From Clostridia bacterium (lineage in GTDB: Bacteria; Bacillota; Clostridia; Oscillospirales; CAG-272), in NCBI GenBank assembly GCA_017472255.1, contig JAFUQU010000048.1, positions 1-64,000 on the forward strand: a DNA stretch of 64,000 nt. Reading direction: 5' to 3'. Below the pieces are notes generated by a model. That model was not told where the DNA came from and made no database searches. It saw nothing but the letters and a program-made list of their open reading frames with translations. The position numbers and the translations under genes are program-made. This document shows, in pieces, positions 16,456-25,236 of this stretch. How positions within the stretch are numbered: the first letter of the stretch is position 1; the number at the start of each line of letters is the position of its first letter.

Positions 16456-16992
16456 TTATTTCGCGTAATACTTGGCAACGGTTGCCTTGAAGAAGGAAAC
16501 AAACTCGTCGGCGGTGAGGGGCTTGGACTCAGCCTTCGGCGCTTCCGTCTTCGGAGCTTCCTTCGGCGCTTCCTTCGGAGTCTCCGTCTTCGGAGCAGGT
16601 TCCGTCGTCACTGACTTTTTTTTTTCTTCCTGCTTGGTGCCGCACGCGGGACAGAATGCCACGTCAACGGAAATTTCCTTGCCGCAGCCGGGGCAGATGA
16701 CTTTGCCGCTGTTCTCGGCGATTTCAGCTTTCAGCTGCTCGATGACGACCTTCTGCTCATCGATTTCCAGCACCTGAGCTGCCAGCTGAGCTTCCTCAGC
16801 CTTTTCGTAGTACAGCTTGCCCAGCTGATTGTAAAGACCTTCCAGCTTAGACTGCTCGGTCTTAAGTGCAATGGTGAGCTTTGCGGACTCAGCCACTTCG
16901 CCGGTTTTCTTGGCTGCGGTCTTGGCGGCTGCGTTCACATTCTCAGCTGCCTTGTTCAGAAAGCTGTTGAGTTTATCGAAATTGAATGCCAT
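16456..16992 (-). CDS. Coiled-coil zinc-ribbon protein
   Basis: A 178-residue cytoplasmic protein. An Ala/Lys-rich amphipathic N-terminal helix (1-45) resembles LEA- or apolipoprotein-like helices. A coiled coil (about 45-95) follows, then a zinc ribbon CPGCGKEISVDVAFCPACG (CxxC...CxxC, ~100-118). After that comes a low-complexity linker of (K/P)(T/E)(A/P) repeats such as TPKEAPKEAPKTEAPKAES, and a short C-terminal helical segment. This layout recurs in Clostridia without a known role; the ribbon suggests protein or nucleic-acid binding. Start is followed by MAFNFDKL and preceded by GGAGG. Monocistronic. Confidence 0.7.
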   Translation of the reverse strand: MAFNFDKLNSFLNKAAENVNAAAKTAAKKTGEVAESAKLTIALKTEQSKLEGLYNQLGKLYYEKAEEAQLAAQVLEIDEQKVVIEQLKAEIAENSGKVICPGCGKEISVDVAFCPACGTKQEEKKKSVTTEPAPKTETPKEAPKEAPKTEAPKAESKPLTADEFVSFFKATVAKYYAK

Positions 16993-17131
16993 GATACAAT
17001 ACCTCCATATTATCTGATAGTAGCACGACGTGCCTAAATAAATACTATGTATAATATTTTAATCTTTTTATATGAACCTGCCAATAAGATTCTGAAACAA
17101 TTTGTAACGGAACGTTGAATTTTGTGTAACT

Positions 17132-17515
17132 TTAGCGCTTGGACTCAGCTTTTGCCATAAATTTCTCGCTGGCGACGATGAAGCGCTCATGTTTGCCGCA
17201 GCCGATCAGCCCGGCTTTGTCGTACACCTTCACGTCGAAAACAAGACGACGGCGGTCAACCTCCACAAGCTCGGTTTCGCAGCGCACCTCCAGACCGGTG
17301 GGGGTAGCGGAAACGTGCTCAATCTCCAGCTTTGTGCCGACGGTGGTGCTGCCTTCCTCCAGCTGGGGGGCAACGCTCTCGGCGGCGGTGGATTCGATGA
17401 GCAGAATCATGGCGGGGGTGGCGTAGACGGGGAGCATACCGCTGCCCAGCTTCGCGGCGGTGTTGCTTTCGGTGACAAGCTCGGTTTTGGTCAGTTTGGT
17501 TCCGATCTGGGGCAT
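17132..17515 (-). CDS. FlK-like hotdog thioesterase
   Basis: A 127-residue single hotdog-fold protein related to fluoroacetyl-CoA thioesterase FlK. It matches in order the family segments GMLPVYATPAMILLIESTAAESVAPQL, EEGSTTVGTKLEIEHVSATPTG and RRLVFDVKVYDKAGLIGCGKHERFIV. Thr in VGT, Glu in IEST and His in EIEHV correspond to the active-site cluster of FlK. The likely reaction is hydrolysis of a short acyl-CoA; fluoroacetyl-CoA itself is not implied. It lies 21 nt downstream of a nucleotidyltransferase gene in the same direction, without an obvious shared function. Confidence 0.85.
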   Translation of the reverse strand: MPQIGTKLTKTELVTESNTAAKLGSGMLPVYATPAMILLIESTAAESVAPQLEEGSTTVGTKLEIEHVSATPTGLEVRCETELVEVDRRRLVFDVKVYDKAGLIGCGKHERFIVASEKFMAKAESKR

Positions 17516-17536
17516 GGTGTTATACCTTCCTTTATG

Positions 17537-17911
17537 TTATATGTTGTTAAGAATAGAATGCAGCTGTTCGCACAGGACGGGGGCATCCGCTCGATGACCT
17601 GACGGTTTGTCCGTTTCATAAATGCAAACTCCTGTAGCGGCAATTTCTTTGTCAATCCTCGAATCGGGGATGATGTGGGCAATGTCGAAAATATCCACAT
17701 CGAATCCAAGCGAATCTTCCACATCACCGGCAAGTCCGCAGAATTGCAGCCCTTTCAGACCGCTGTCCACCAGCAGATCAACATCGCTGTTTTCGTGATT
17801 GGTACCCTTTGCGACCGAACCGAACAAAATTGCTTTTCTTACGTGGTACTGTTCAAATACAGGGCGCAGGATTTCGGCTACCATTTCAGGTGTCAGGACG
17901 GCTGGATTCAT
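17537..17911 (-). CDS. MNT-type nucleotidyltransferase domain protein
   Basis: A 124-residue minimal nucleotidyltransferase. The catalytic motif is GSVAKGTNHENSDVDLLVD (~34-52: GS, then DxD) with a third acidic residue in VDIFD. Proteins of this size act as antitoxins that AMPylate a HEPN-domain toxin, or as free enzymes. No HEPN partner is seen on either side; the neighbour is a thioesterase. The 25-residue tail after the conserved GVCIYE is unusual and might be a remnant of fused partner sequence. The start at 17911 is set by AGGAGGGAAAGT; an upstream in-frame extension lacks a binding site. Confidence 0.8.
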   Translation of the reverse strand: MNPAVLTPEMVAEILRPVFEQYHVRKAILFGSVAKGTNHENSDVDLLVDSGLKGLQFCGLAGDVEDSLGFDVDIFDIAHIIPDSRIDKEIAATGVCIYETDKPSGHRADAPVLCEQLHSILNNI

Positions 17912-18054
17912 ACTTTCCCTCCTCATGACCGGCGCGCAGCGGCTTCGTATCATGAATTATACTTGGTACAATTTATTATATCATATACCGCTGCGCGCGT
18001 CAACTGCCTGATTGTTAATTTTCTTCTGTAACATCGGCAGCAGGAGGGGGCAGC

Positions 18055-20517
18055 TCACACCCGCTGGTACACGATCGCCCCATCCTCGCCAAGCACGGCG
18101 CGCACATGGTCGCCGGAACGGATGCCGCCCTCCGCCAGCATGGCGGTGGCAAAGCTGTCCTCCACCCGGCGCTGGATTGCGCGGCGGAGAGGACGCGCGC
18201 CCCACACCGGATCAAAGCCCTCCTTCGCCAGCATGGTCAGCACCTCATCGTCGAATTCAATGGACACGCCCAGCTTCTCAATCCGCCCGGACACCTCCGC
18301 CAGCATGACGGCGGCGATCTTTTTAATGTCCTCGTCGGTCAGCTTGTTGAAGACGATGATCTCGTCGATGCGGTTCAGAAACTCCGGTTTGAAGGTTTCC
18401 TTCAGGCTGCTCATTACCGATTCCTTCCCGCTGACCTCCGCAGCAGTCGGCGCAAAGCCCAGCGAACGCTTCTGTTCCACCAGCGCCGATGCGCCCACGT
18501 TGGAAGTCAGAATGATGATCGTGTTCTTGAAGTCCACCCGCCGCCCCTGCGCGTCGGTCAGAATTCCGTCCTCCAGAATCTGAAGAAGAATGTTGAATAC
18601 GTCGGGGTGCGCCTTCTCGATCTCGTCAAAGAGCACCACGGAATAGGGCTTGCGGCGAATCTTTTCGGTGAGCTGTCCGCCCTCGTCGTAGCCCACATAG
18701 CCGGGTGGGGAGCCGATCAGCTTGGACACGCTGTGCTTTTCCATATACTCGGACATATCCACGCGGATCATGGCGTTCATGTCGCCGAACATCACGTCGG
18801 CCAGCACTTTGGTCAGCTCGGTTTTGCCCACGCCCGTGGGACCGAGGAAGATGAACGAACCCATGGGACGGCGGGGATCCTTCAATCCGATGCGTCCCCG
18901 GCGGATGGCGCGCGCCACCGCTTCTACTGCCTCGTCCTGCCCGATGACCCGTCCCTTTAGAATATCTTCCAGATGGAGCAGACGCTCGCCTTCCTCGGTG
19001 GCCAGCTTCTTCACCGGAATGCCCGTCCACGCGGTAACGATATCGGCGATATCGTCCTCGTTAATGGCAAGCCCCTCGGTCTGACGCTCCTTCTCCCATT
19101 GCGCCTTGCGCTGTTCGCAGTCCTCCGCAAGCTGCTTTTCCTCGTCGCGGAGGGCGGCGGCCTTTTCGAAATCCTGCGCCCGGATGGCTTCCTCCTTATC
19201 GGCTCGCAGTGCCTTCACACGATCCTCCGCCTCCTTCAGCGAGGGCGGGGAAGTGTAGCTGGTAATCCGCTTTTTCGACGCGGCCTCGTCGATCAGATCG
19301 ATGGCCTTGTCGGGCAGGTAGCGGTCGTTGATATAGCGCACCGACAGGCGGACGGCGGCTTCGATGGCTTCGTCCGGGATTTTTACCTTGTGGTGGGATT
19401 CGTAGCGGTCGCGCAGACCTTTCAGAATCAGCACCGCTTCGTCGGCGGTGGGTTCGCCCACCATCACCGACTGGAAACGACGCTCCAACGCCGCGTCCTT
19501 CTCGATGTGCTTGCGGTATTCGCTGATGGTGGTGGCGCCGATAACCTGCAATTCTCCGCGCGCCAATGCGGGCTTGAGGATGTTCGCCGCGTCCACCGCG
19601 CCTTCGGCAGCGCCCGCGCCGATGATCGTGTGAATCTCGTCGATGAACAGAATGATGGCGGGATTTTTCATCACTTCGTTCATGACGGCTTTCATCCGTT
19701 CCTCGAACTCGCCCCGGTATTTTGCGCCCGCAATCATGGAGGAAATATCCAGCGTGACGATGGTTTTGCCGGTCAGCGTTTCGGGAACGCTGCCCTCGGC
19801 AATCCGCTGCGCCAGACCTTCTACGACGGCGGTTTTGCCTACGCCCGGCTCGCCGATCAGGCAGGGATTGTTCTTGGTGCGCCTGGAGAGAATCTGAATG
19901 ACCCGCTCGGTCTCGGCGGCGCGTCCGATGATGGGGTCGAGCTTGCCGTCCCGCGCCATGGCGGTCAGGTCGCGCCCGTACTGGCTCAGGGTGGGAGCGT
20001 CCTTGACGCCCGCGTTCTTCGGACGGGGGGATTTCGGCTCACGGAAGACGCCGTTGTCGGGAGCTTCGCCGCTCTCGCCGTTCAGCCCGCCGAAGAAGGA
20101 CACCACATCGTTTGCCAGATCGCCCGCCGAAACGCCCAGCGCGGTCAGAATGTTCACCGCCACACAGTCGCTCTCGGCGGTCAGCGCCAGAAGCAGATGC
20201 TCGGTGCCGATATAATTCTGCCCGAAGCGCATGGCTTGATAGGCGGAATTCTCGATGATGCGCTTGGTGCGGGGCGTCATATCGCTCGGTGTAACGCGGG
20301 TGCGTTCGCCGGTGCCGACCTTTTCGGCGATGGCGGCTTTGGTTTTATCGAAGGTGACGCCCCGGGCGTCCAGTAGCCGTGCGGCCACGCTGTCGTTTTC
20401 GGAGGTGAGCGACAGCAGGATGTGCTCGCTGCCGATGTAGGTATGCCCCAGCTCGGAGGCGAGATATAGGGATTTATTTAAGACATTAGTGGCTTTTTGG
20501 GTGAATTGGTTTGGCAT
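18055..20517 (-). CDS. clpC: ATP-dependent Clp protease ATPase subunit ClpC
   Basis: An 820-residue Hsp100 unfoldase that feeds proteins, including arginine-phosphorylated ones, to ClpP. In order: two Clp-N repeats (1-145, starting [16 protein letters not shown]), AAA+ domain 1 with GEPGVGKT near 218, a UVR motif ([16 protein letters not shown] near 445-462), and AAA+ domain 2 with GPTGVGKT near 558 and [13 protein letters not shown]. The UVR motif and short middle domain mark it as ClpC rather than ClpB. Start at 20517 is fixed by AAGGAGG; the longer upstream frame is not supported. It is the last gene of ctsR-mcsA-mcsB-clpC, under CtsR control. Confidence 0.97.
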   Translation of the reverse strand: MPNQFTQKATNVLNKSLYLASELGHTYIGSEHILLSLTSENDSVAARLLDARGVTFDKTKAAIAEKVGTGERTRVTPSDMTPRTKRIIENSAYQAMRFGQNYIGTEHLLLALTAESDCVAVNILTALGVSAGDLANDVVSFFGGLNGESGEAPDNGVFREPKSPRPKNAGVKDAPTLSQYGRDLTAMARDGKLDPIIGRAAETERVIQILSRRTKNNPCLIGEPGVGKTAVVEGLAQRIAEGSVPETLTGKTIVTLDISSMIAGAKYRGEFEERMKAVMNEVMKNPAIILFIDEIHTIIGAGAAEGAVDAANILKPALARGELQVIGATTISEYRKHIEKDAALERRFQSVMVGEPTADEAVLILKGLRDRYESHHKVKIPDEAIEAAVRLSVRYINDRYLPDKAIDLIDEAASKKRITSYTSPPSLKEAEDRVKALRADKEEAIRAQDFEKAAALRDEEKQLAEDCEQRKAQWEKERQTEGLAINEDDIADIVTAWTGIPVKKLATEEGERLLHLEDILKGRVIGQDEAVEAVARAIRRGRIGLKDPRRPMGSFIFLGPTGVGKTELTKVLADVMFGDMNAMIRVDMSEYMEKHSVSKLIGSPPGYVGYDEGGQLTEKIRRKPYSVVLFDEIEKAHPDVFNILLQILEDGILTDAQGRRVDFKNTIIILTSNVGASALVEQKRSLGFAPTAAEVSGKESVMSSLKETFKPEFLNRIDEIIVFNKLTDEDIKKIAAVMLAEVSGRIEKLGVSIEFDDEVLTMLAKEGFDPVWGARPLRRAIQRRVEDSFATAMLAEGGIRSGDHVRAVLGEDGAIVYQRV

Positions 20518-20575
20518 AAGCGGCCTCCTTTTGGGGTGTGCATGGCACAACGGATTGAATTGGATTGTTTGCGCC

Positions 20576-21586
20576 TTACGCCGCCGCTTCGCGGACGGCT
20601 TTGGCGCGGAGGACATCGCGCTCGGCGGCGGGGGTGTCCTCGGGGGAACCTGCGGTAAGCAGCAGGGTGGCGGGCAACGCGGCGATCAGAATGCCGCCCA
20701 GCTTTGCGTAATCGATGTCGGTGATCATGCCCAGCGATACGCCAAGTCTAACGTCGCTCCACAGCTTGAGAAATTCCTCGCTGGACAGCATATAGGCGTT
20801 CTTCATCACGCCGAAGGCGCGCATCACACGGTCGCAGAGACGGGCGAAGCTGTCACTTTTCAGTGTGTCCCGCAGCTTCCGTTCCGATTCGACCAGCTGG
20901 CGGGCAACCTTTTCCAGCTTGTCGAGAATTTCCTGTTCGGTCAGCCCCATGGTGATCGAGTTGGACACCTGATAGAGCGCGCCGGCAGCTTCGCTGCCCT
21001 CGCCGTACAGACCGCGCACCGTAATGCCCAGCTTGGACAGGCTGCGCGCTACGCTTCCGATCTGTCCGGCCAGCGTCATGGCGGGCAGATGAAGCATCAC
21101 CGACGCCCGCATGGCCGTACCAAGATTGGTGGGGCACTGGGTCAGATAGCCCACATCCTCGGAGTAGGCGATCTCCGCGCCGCCGTCCAGCAGATCGTCC
21201 AGCGTGCAGGCGGCTTTGTAAGCCTCGCCCAGCGACAAACCGGGCAGAATGGTCTGGATGCGGACGTGATCTTCTTCGCCGATCATTACGGCGGCGGTGC
21301 GGTCGGCGGACAGCAGCAGCGTATGCGGCGCTTTTTCCCTTGCAAAGGCGGGGCTGATGAAGTGCTCCTCTACCAGCGACTGGGCTTCCAGCGGGCTTTT
21401 GGCCACCATGTCGATGGTTTCAAGGTTTGCGGGAGACAGCGCCTTTGTTACCTTTTCGATGACCTCCGAACGCTGGGCGTCGGTCATGCGCCCCGGGAAG
21501 GGGATGCCCGCGATGTTGCGTGCGAAACGAATGCGCGAACTGATAACGACGTCGCTCTCGGCGCCGGTCTGATTAAACCATGCCAT
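20576..21586 (-). CDS. mcsB: Protein arginine kinase McsB
   Basis: A 336-residue phosphagen-kinase-fold enzyme that phosphorylates arginines on CtsR and on damaged proteins, tagging them for ClpCP. The start region DVVISSRIRFARNIAGIPFPGRM, the segment IGEEDHVRIQ, the catalytic-loop region around YLTQCPTNLGTAMRASVML and the nucleotide-binding SVARSLSKLGITVRGLYGEGSEA are as in McsB. Length is slightly short of the Bacillus protein (363). Start is the ATG at 21586 behind AAAGGAAG. It lies between mcsA (24 nt upstream) and clpC (58 nt downstream). Confidence 0.95.
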   Translation of the reverse strand: MAWFNQTGAESDVVISSRIRFARNIAGIPFPGRMTDAQRSEVIEKVTKALSPANLETIDMVAKSPLEAQSLVEEHFISPAFAREKAPHTLLLSADRTAAVMIGEEDHVRIQTILPGLSLGEAYKAACTLDDLLDGGAEIAYSEDVGYLTQCPTNLGTAMRASVMLHLPAMTLAGQIGSVARSLSKLGITVRGLYGEGSEAAGALYQVSNSITMGLTEQEILDKLEKVARQLVESERKLRDTLKSDSFARLCDRVMRAFGVMKNAYMLSSEEFLKLWSDVRLGVSLGMITDIDYAKLGGILIAALPATLLLTAGSPEDTPAAERDVLRAKAVREAAA

Positions 21587-21610
21587 AAGTATCAACTTCC
21601 TTTCTGCCGC

Positions 21611-22174
21611 TTAATTTGCGGCACTGTCGGTGGGATTTTCGTTTGCGGGAGGAAGACCGGCGGCTTCCAGCTCGCGGATCTGGTCGCGGAGAGTGACGGC
21701 TTTCTCAAACTCCTGTGCCTGAACGGCGGCGGAAAGCTCGGCCTTCAGCGCCTCGATGCGGCGGGCGCGCTCCTGCTTTTCCCCGAAGCGGCGGGGGGAG
21801 CGTCCGGCGGGCTTTGCGGAACCGTGTACCTGATTGATGGTGGGCGCAAGTTCGGCGGTGAAGGTTTCGTAGCACTGAGGGCAGCCAATCTTTCCCGAGC
21901 GTGCCAGCTCATCGAAACGTGCGCCGCAGAGAGGGCAGCGCTTCGGCTCGCCTGCCGCGCGCAGACCGCCGTTCCCGAAGAAGCCCGAGAAAAGCGAACC
22001 CATGCCAAACAGCTCGTCCCCAAAGCCGCCGAAGGGGCTTGACAGCTTGATGGAACCGTTCTGCTCCAGTTCCTTTGCGCATTCGGCGCAGAGGGCGTAC
22101 TCGTTTACCTTACCGTTGACGTTTTCCTTATAATAAAGGGTTGCGTTATTTTTTCTGCATTTCTGACATAACAT
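21611..22174 (-). CDS. mcsA: McsA, activator of McsB
   Basis: A 187-residue zinc-binding protein that activates McsB. Two four-Cys zinc sites are visible: C3-x2-C6...C29-x2-C32, and CPLCGARF...GCPQCY (about 79-100). A UVR domain lies at the C-terminus (AVQAQEFEKAVTLRDQIREL), as in McsA. Start is the ATG at 22174, nine nt after GGAG; five in-frame residues upstream overlap that site. It follows ctsR by 38 nt. Confidence 0.93.
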   Translation of the reverse strand: MLCQKCRKNNATLYYKENVNGKVNEYALCAECAKELEQNGSIKLSSPFGGFGDELFGMGSLFSGFFGNGGLRAAGEPKRCPLCGARFDELARSGKIGCPQCYETFTAELAPTINQVHGSAKPAGRSPRRFGEKQERARRIEALKAELSAAVQAQEFEKAVTLRDQIRELEAAGLPPANENPTDSAAN

Positions 22175-22212
22175 ATCAATCAACTCCATTTCAAAATTAT
22201 GGTATATATATT

Positions 22213-22665
22213 TTACTTCATAAAGGACAGAATGATCTGCCGAAATATGTCGGCGCGTACAGCTTTTTTCAGCGGCGCGGGCACATTCTGCAAAGCCGCC
22301 TGACTCATGGACGCTGCGGCGGTGTTCGCCGCCTCTGCCGGGATGATGCCTTGCTCGTGAAGGTTGCGCAGGATGGCAAGGGCGGTTCCCTCGTCCAGCT
22401 CGCTGCCCGCCGCGTAGAGACAGTGCATCAGGTATTGATCCCGCGACACCTCCTTGCGCACGATGCGGATGTAACCGCCGCCGCCCCGTCTGGATTCAAT
22501 GAGGTAGCCCCGTTCGGGCGTGAAGCGGGAGGTAATGACGTAATTGATCTGGCTTGGCGCGCATCCTACGCGGCTGGCGAGGTCGCTGCGGCGGATTTCC
22601 GTTTGTCCGTCGCCCTCGTCCAGCAGCTGCTCGATGAGCGCCGCCACGGTATCGGATATCAGCAT
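22213..22665 (-). CDS. ctsR: Heat-shock repressor CtsR
   Basis: A 150-residue winged-helix repressor of class III heat-shock genes. It begins LISDTVAALIEQLLDEGDG and has the CtsR DNA-binding region LASRVGCAPSQINYVITSRFTPERGYLIESRRGGGGYIRI, including the tetraglycine wing. The C-terminal half is the dimerisation and McsB/heat-sensing domain. Start follows AAAGGAGG. First gene of the operon; three CtsR boxes lie around its own promoter, so it is autoregulated. Confidence 0.97.
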   Translation of the reverse strand: MLISDTVAALIEQLLDEGDGQTEIRRSDLASRVGCAPSQINYVITSRFTPERGYLIESRRGGGGYIRIVRKEVSRDQYLMHCLYAAGSELDEGTALAILRNLHEQGIIPAEAANTAAASMSQAALQNVPAPLKKAVRADIFRQIILSFMK

Positions 22666-22678
22666 TCGGTATGCCTCC

Positions 22679-22695
22679 TTTGACGTTCTCTGATC
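22679..22695 (-). promoter_or_regulatory. CtsR box in the ctsR leader
   Basis: On the minus strand GATCAGA-GAA-CGTCAAA, two heptads with the 3-nt NAN spacer of the CtsR consensus. It is weaker in its first half and lies between the -10 and the start codon, overlapping the ribosome binding site. Confidence 0.55.
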
Positions 22696-22706
22696 TTTGT
22701 GATATT

Positions 22707-22735
22707 ATTATACACCGAACGTCAGAGAAAGTCAA
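22707..22735 (-). promoter_or_regulatory. Promoter of the ctsR operon
   Basis: On the minus strand TTGACT (22735-22730), 17-nt spacer, TATAAT (22712-22707). The -35 box lies inside the tandem CtsR boxes. Confidence 0.85.
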
Positions 22736-22752
22736 AGTCAAAGAACGTCAAA
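22720..22752 (+). promoter_or_regulatory. Two tandem CtsR operators
   Basis: Box 1 CGTCAGA-GAA-AGTCAAA (22720-22736) and box 2 AGTCAAA-GAA-CGTCAAA (22736-22752) match the direct-heptad consensus RGTCAAA-NAN-RGTCAAA and share one base. They cover the -35 region. Confidence 0.88.
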
Positions 22753-22887
22753 TATAAACGGCGGCGGGCGGATTTTCCGGGAAAATCTCGCGAAAGCTCA
22801 CGAAATCGCAGTTTTTCGAGGTTTTTCGGAGACGGGCGTATCTTTGACTTTCCTGCATGAATTTCTTCTGAAATTTTGCCCATCCGA

Positions 22888-22916
22888 TTGACTTGCCGCC
22901 CAAACTATGGTACAAT
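22888..22916 (+). promoter_or_regulatory. Promoter of the glycosyltransferase-CsaB gene
   Basis: TTGACT at 22888-22893 and TACAAT at 22911-22916, 17-nt spacer, 40 nt before the start codon. Confidence 0.8.
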
Positions 22917-22955
22917 ATTCTATATGAACATCAACAACAGATTGGAAAGATTCCG

Positions 22956-25184
22956 ATGAAAATACTCATGACCCTGATGGGACTGGAAATCGGCGGCGCG
23001 GAGACCCATGTGGTCGAGCTGGTTAAGGAGCTGGCGCGCCGCGGATACGATATCACCGTGGCCTCCAACGGCGGCGTTTATGTGGCTGAACTGGAGGAAG
23101 CGGGCATCCGTCACGTGAAGCTGCCGCTGCACAGCAAATCGCCCGCCGCTCTGATGGCGAGCTATCGCGGGCTGAAAGCGCTGATCGCCGAAGAAAAATT
23201 CGACATCGTTCACGCCCACGCACGCATTCCCGCCGCCATCTGCGGCAGGCTGGCGAAGAAAATGGGCTTCACCTTTGTCACCTCCACCCATTTCAGCTTC
23301 AAGGTCAACGGTTTGCTGGCGTCCGTCACCGACTGGGGCGAGCATACCATAGCCGTCAGCTACGACCTGAAGCAATATCTGCTGGACAACTACGATATGC
23401 CCGCCGAGCGCATTTCCGTGACCATCAACGGCATCGACACCGAGCGGTTTTCCGCCGCAGTTTCTCCCGGTAATCTGCACGAGGAATTTTCCCTCCGTCC
23501 CGACGCCTTCCGCGTGGTCTATGTCAGCCGTATCGACAGCGAGTGCGCGCTGGCAGGCTTCTGCCTGCTTGACGCGGCGGAGAAGCTGTATGCCGAGCTG
23601 CCCGATCTGGAGCTGCTGTTGGTGGGCGGCGGCAACGTCTTCGATAAGCTGAAAGCCCGCGCCGCCGAGGTCAACAAAAAGGCCGGGCGGGAGATTGCCA
23701 AGCTTACCGGTCCCCGCACCGACGTGGCTTCGCTGATAGCTGTCGGCGACGCCTTTGTGGGCGTATCCCGGGCGGCGCTGGAGGCGATGAGCGAGGAAAA
23801 GCCGGTGATTATGGCGGGCGCACAGGGTTACGTGGGCATTTTCGACGAGAGCAAATTCCCCGCCGCCGAGGATACCAACTTCTGCTTCCGCGGTCTCCGT
23901 CTGCCGGACGGCGACGCGCTGGCCGACGATATCCGTGCCCTCCATGCCATGTCCGCCGAACAGCGCGCCGCGCTGGGACGCTACAACCGGCAGATTATTC
24001 TCGACTATTATTCGGTGCGCCGCATGACCGACGATTATGTGGCCGCATGGGAGCGGGTGCGCCCCTACGGAAGCTTTGACCACGGCGACGTGATCATCAG
24101 CGGCTACTACGGCGTGGACAATGTGGGCGACGATTCGCTGCTCACGTCCATGATACAGGGGATTCGTGCCATCGCGCCGGACACGCGCATCACCGTGCTT
24201 TCAAACAATCCGGCGCATACCGCCCGCGTGCAGGGCGTGCGCGCCATCAACCGCTTTTATCTTCCTGCCGTGGACGCGGAGATGAAGCACGCGAAGCTGC
24301 TGATTTCCGGCGGCGGAAGCCTGATGCAGGACGGAACCAGCAAAAAAAGTCTCTACTATTATATAACGATCATGCGCATGGCGAAGAAGCACGGCATGAA
24401 GCTGATGCTCTACGCCAACGGTCTCGGCCCGCTGAACGGGAAATCCAGCCGCCGCATGGCCGCCGAAATCATCGAAGCCGCCGATTATGTGAGCCTTCGC
24501 GAGAAGGCTTCGCTGAAGCTGGCGCGGGAGCTTGGGGTGAAGCGGGAGCTGAAAGTCAGCGCCGACCCGGCGTTCCTGCTGGAGCCTGCGGAAGCGCCCT
24601 GGGTGAAGTATATCGCCGCCCGGGAAAAGCTCGGGAAGAAGTGCTTCCTCGTGTCGGTGCGGAGCGGCAACAATTTCGGCGGGCGGGACAACAGCTCCGA
24701 TCTGCCGCTGCGCATTGCCGGGGACATCCGTGCCATCGCTGAAAAGTACGGTCTGGAGCCGTTGTTTGTGCCCATGCATCCGATACGGGACATGGCGATT
24801 ACCCAGTCGCTGGCGTCGTCCGTGGGCTGCGGACGGCTGCTGTGCGATCTGACTGCCGCCGAGCTGTGCGGTTTGATGGGGCGCTGCGCCTTCGTTATCG
24901 GCACACGCCTGCACACGCTGATTTTCGCTGCCTCCATGGGTGTTCCCATGATCGGTATCTCCTACGACCCGAAGATTGACGCTTTCCTTGATTATATCGG
25001 GCAGAGCCGCTTCGCCTGCGATACCCGCACGCTGATGCCTGGTCAGTTGGAATCGCTTGCCGACAGTCTGCTTGCCGAATCCGACGTCATCCGCGCCGCG
25101 CTTCCCGGACGCGCCGACGCCCTCCGCGCCCTGGCGCGGGAGGACTGCGCCAAGGCAGTGGAACTGCTGGAAAGGGAAGAATAA
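22956..25184 (+). CDS. csaB: Fusion of GT4 glycosyltransferase and CsaB-type pyruvyl transferase
   Basis: A 742-residue two-domain enzyme. Residues 1-370 are a GT-B glycosyltransferase of GT4 type (IGGAETHVVELVKELARRGYDITV, HAHARIPA, VSYDLKQYL, INGIDTERF, with a degenerate donor-site region). Residues ~376-742 are a polysaccharide pyruvyl transferase: VIISGYYGVDNVGDDSLL, SGGGSLMQDGTS, RLHTLIFAASMGVPMIGISYDPK. CsaB pyruvylates secondary cell-wall polymers so that SLH-domain proteins can bind. The fused transferase may add the acceptor sugar. Start chosen at 22956 behind GGAAAG and downstream of a clear promoter. No SLH protein is encoded in the window. Confidence 0.9.
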   Translation: MKILMTLMGLEIGGAETHVVELVKELARRGYDITVASNGGVYVAELEEAGIRHVKLPLHSKSPAALMASYRGLKALIAEEKFDIVHAHARIPAAICGRLAKKMGFTFVTSTHFSFKVNGLLASVTDWGEHTIAVSYDLKQYLLDNYDMPAERISVTINGIDTERFSAAVSPGNLHEEFSLRPDAFRVVYVSRIDSECALAGFCLLDAAEKLYAELPDLELLLVGGGNVFDKLKARAAEVNKKAGREIAKLTGPRTDVASLIAVGDAFVGVSRAALEAMSEEKPVIMAGAQGYVGIFDESKFPAAEDTNFCFRGLRLPDGDALADDIRALHAMSAEQRAALGRYNRQIILDYYSVRRMTDDYVAAWERVRPYGSFDHGDVIISGYYGVDNVGDDSLLTSMIQGIRAIAPDTRITVLSNNPAHTARVQGVRAINRFYLPAVDAEMKHAKLLISGGGSLMQDGTSKKSLYYYITIMRMAKKHGMKLMLYANGLGPLNGKSSRRMAAEIIEAADYVSLREKASLKLARELGVKRELKVSADPAFLLEPAEAPWVKYIAAREKLGKKCFLVSVRSGNNFGGRDNSSDLPLRIAGDIRAIAEKYGLEPLFVPMHPIRDMAITQSLASSVGCGRLLCDLTAAELCGLMGRCAFVIGTRLHTLIFAASMGVPMIGISYDPKIDAFLDYIGQSRFACDTRTLMPGQLESLADSLLAESDVIRAALPGRADALRALAREDCAKAVELLEREE

Positions 25185-25236
25185 AAGCTGCGGCGCAGCC
25201 GCGGCAAAACAAGAAAGGACAGCTTGAACCCACTTT

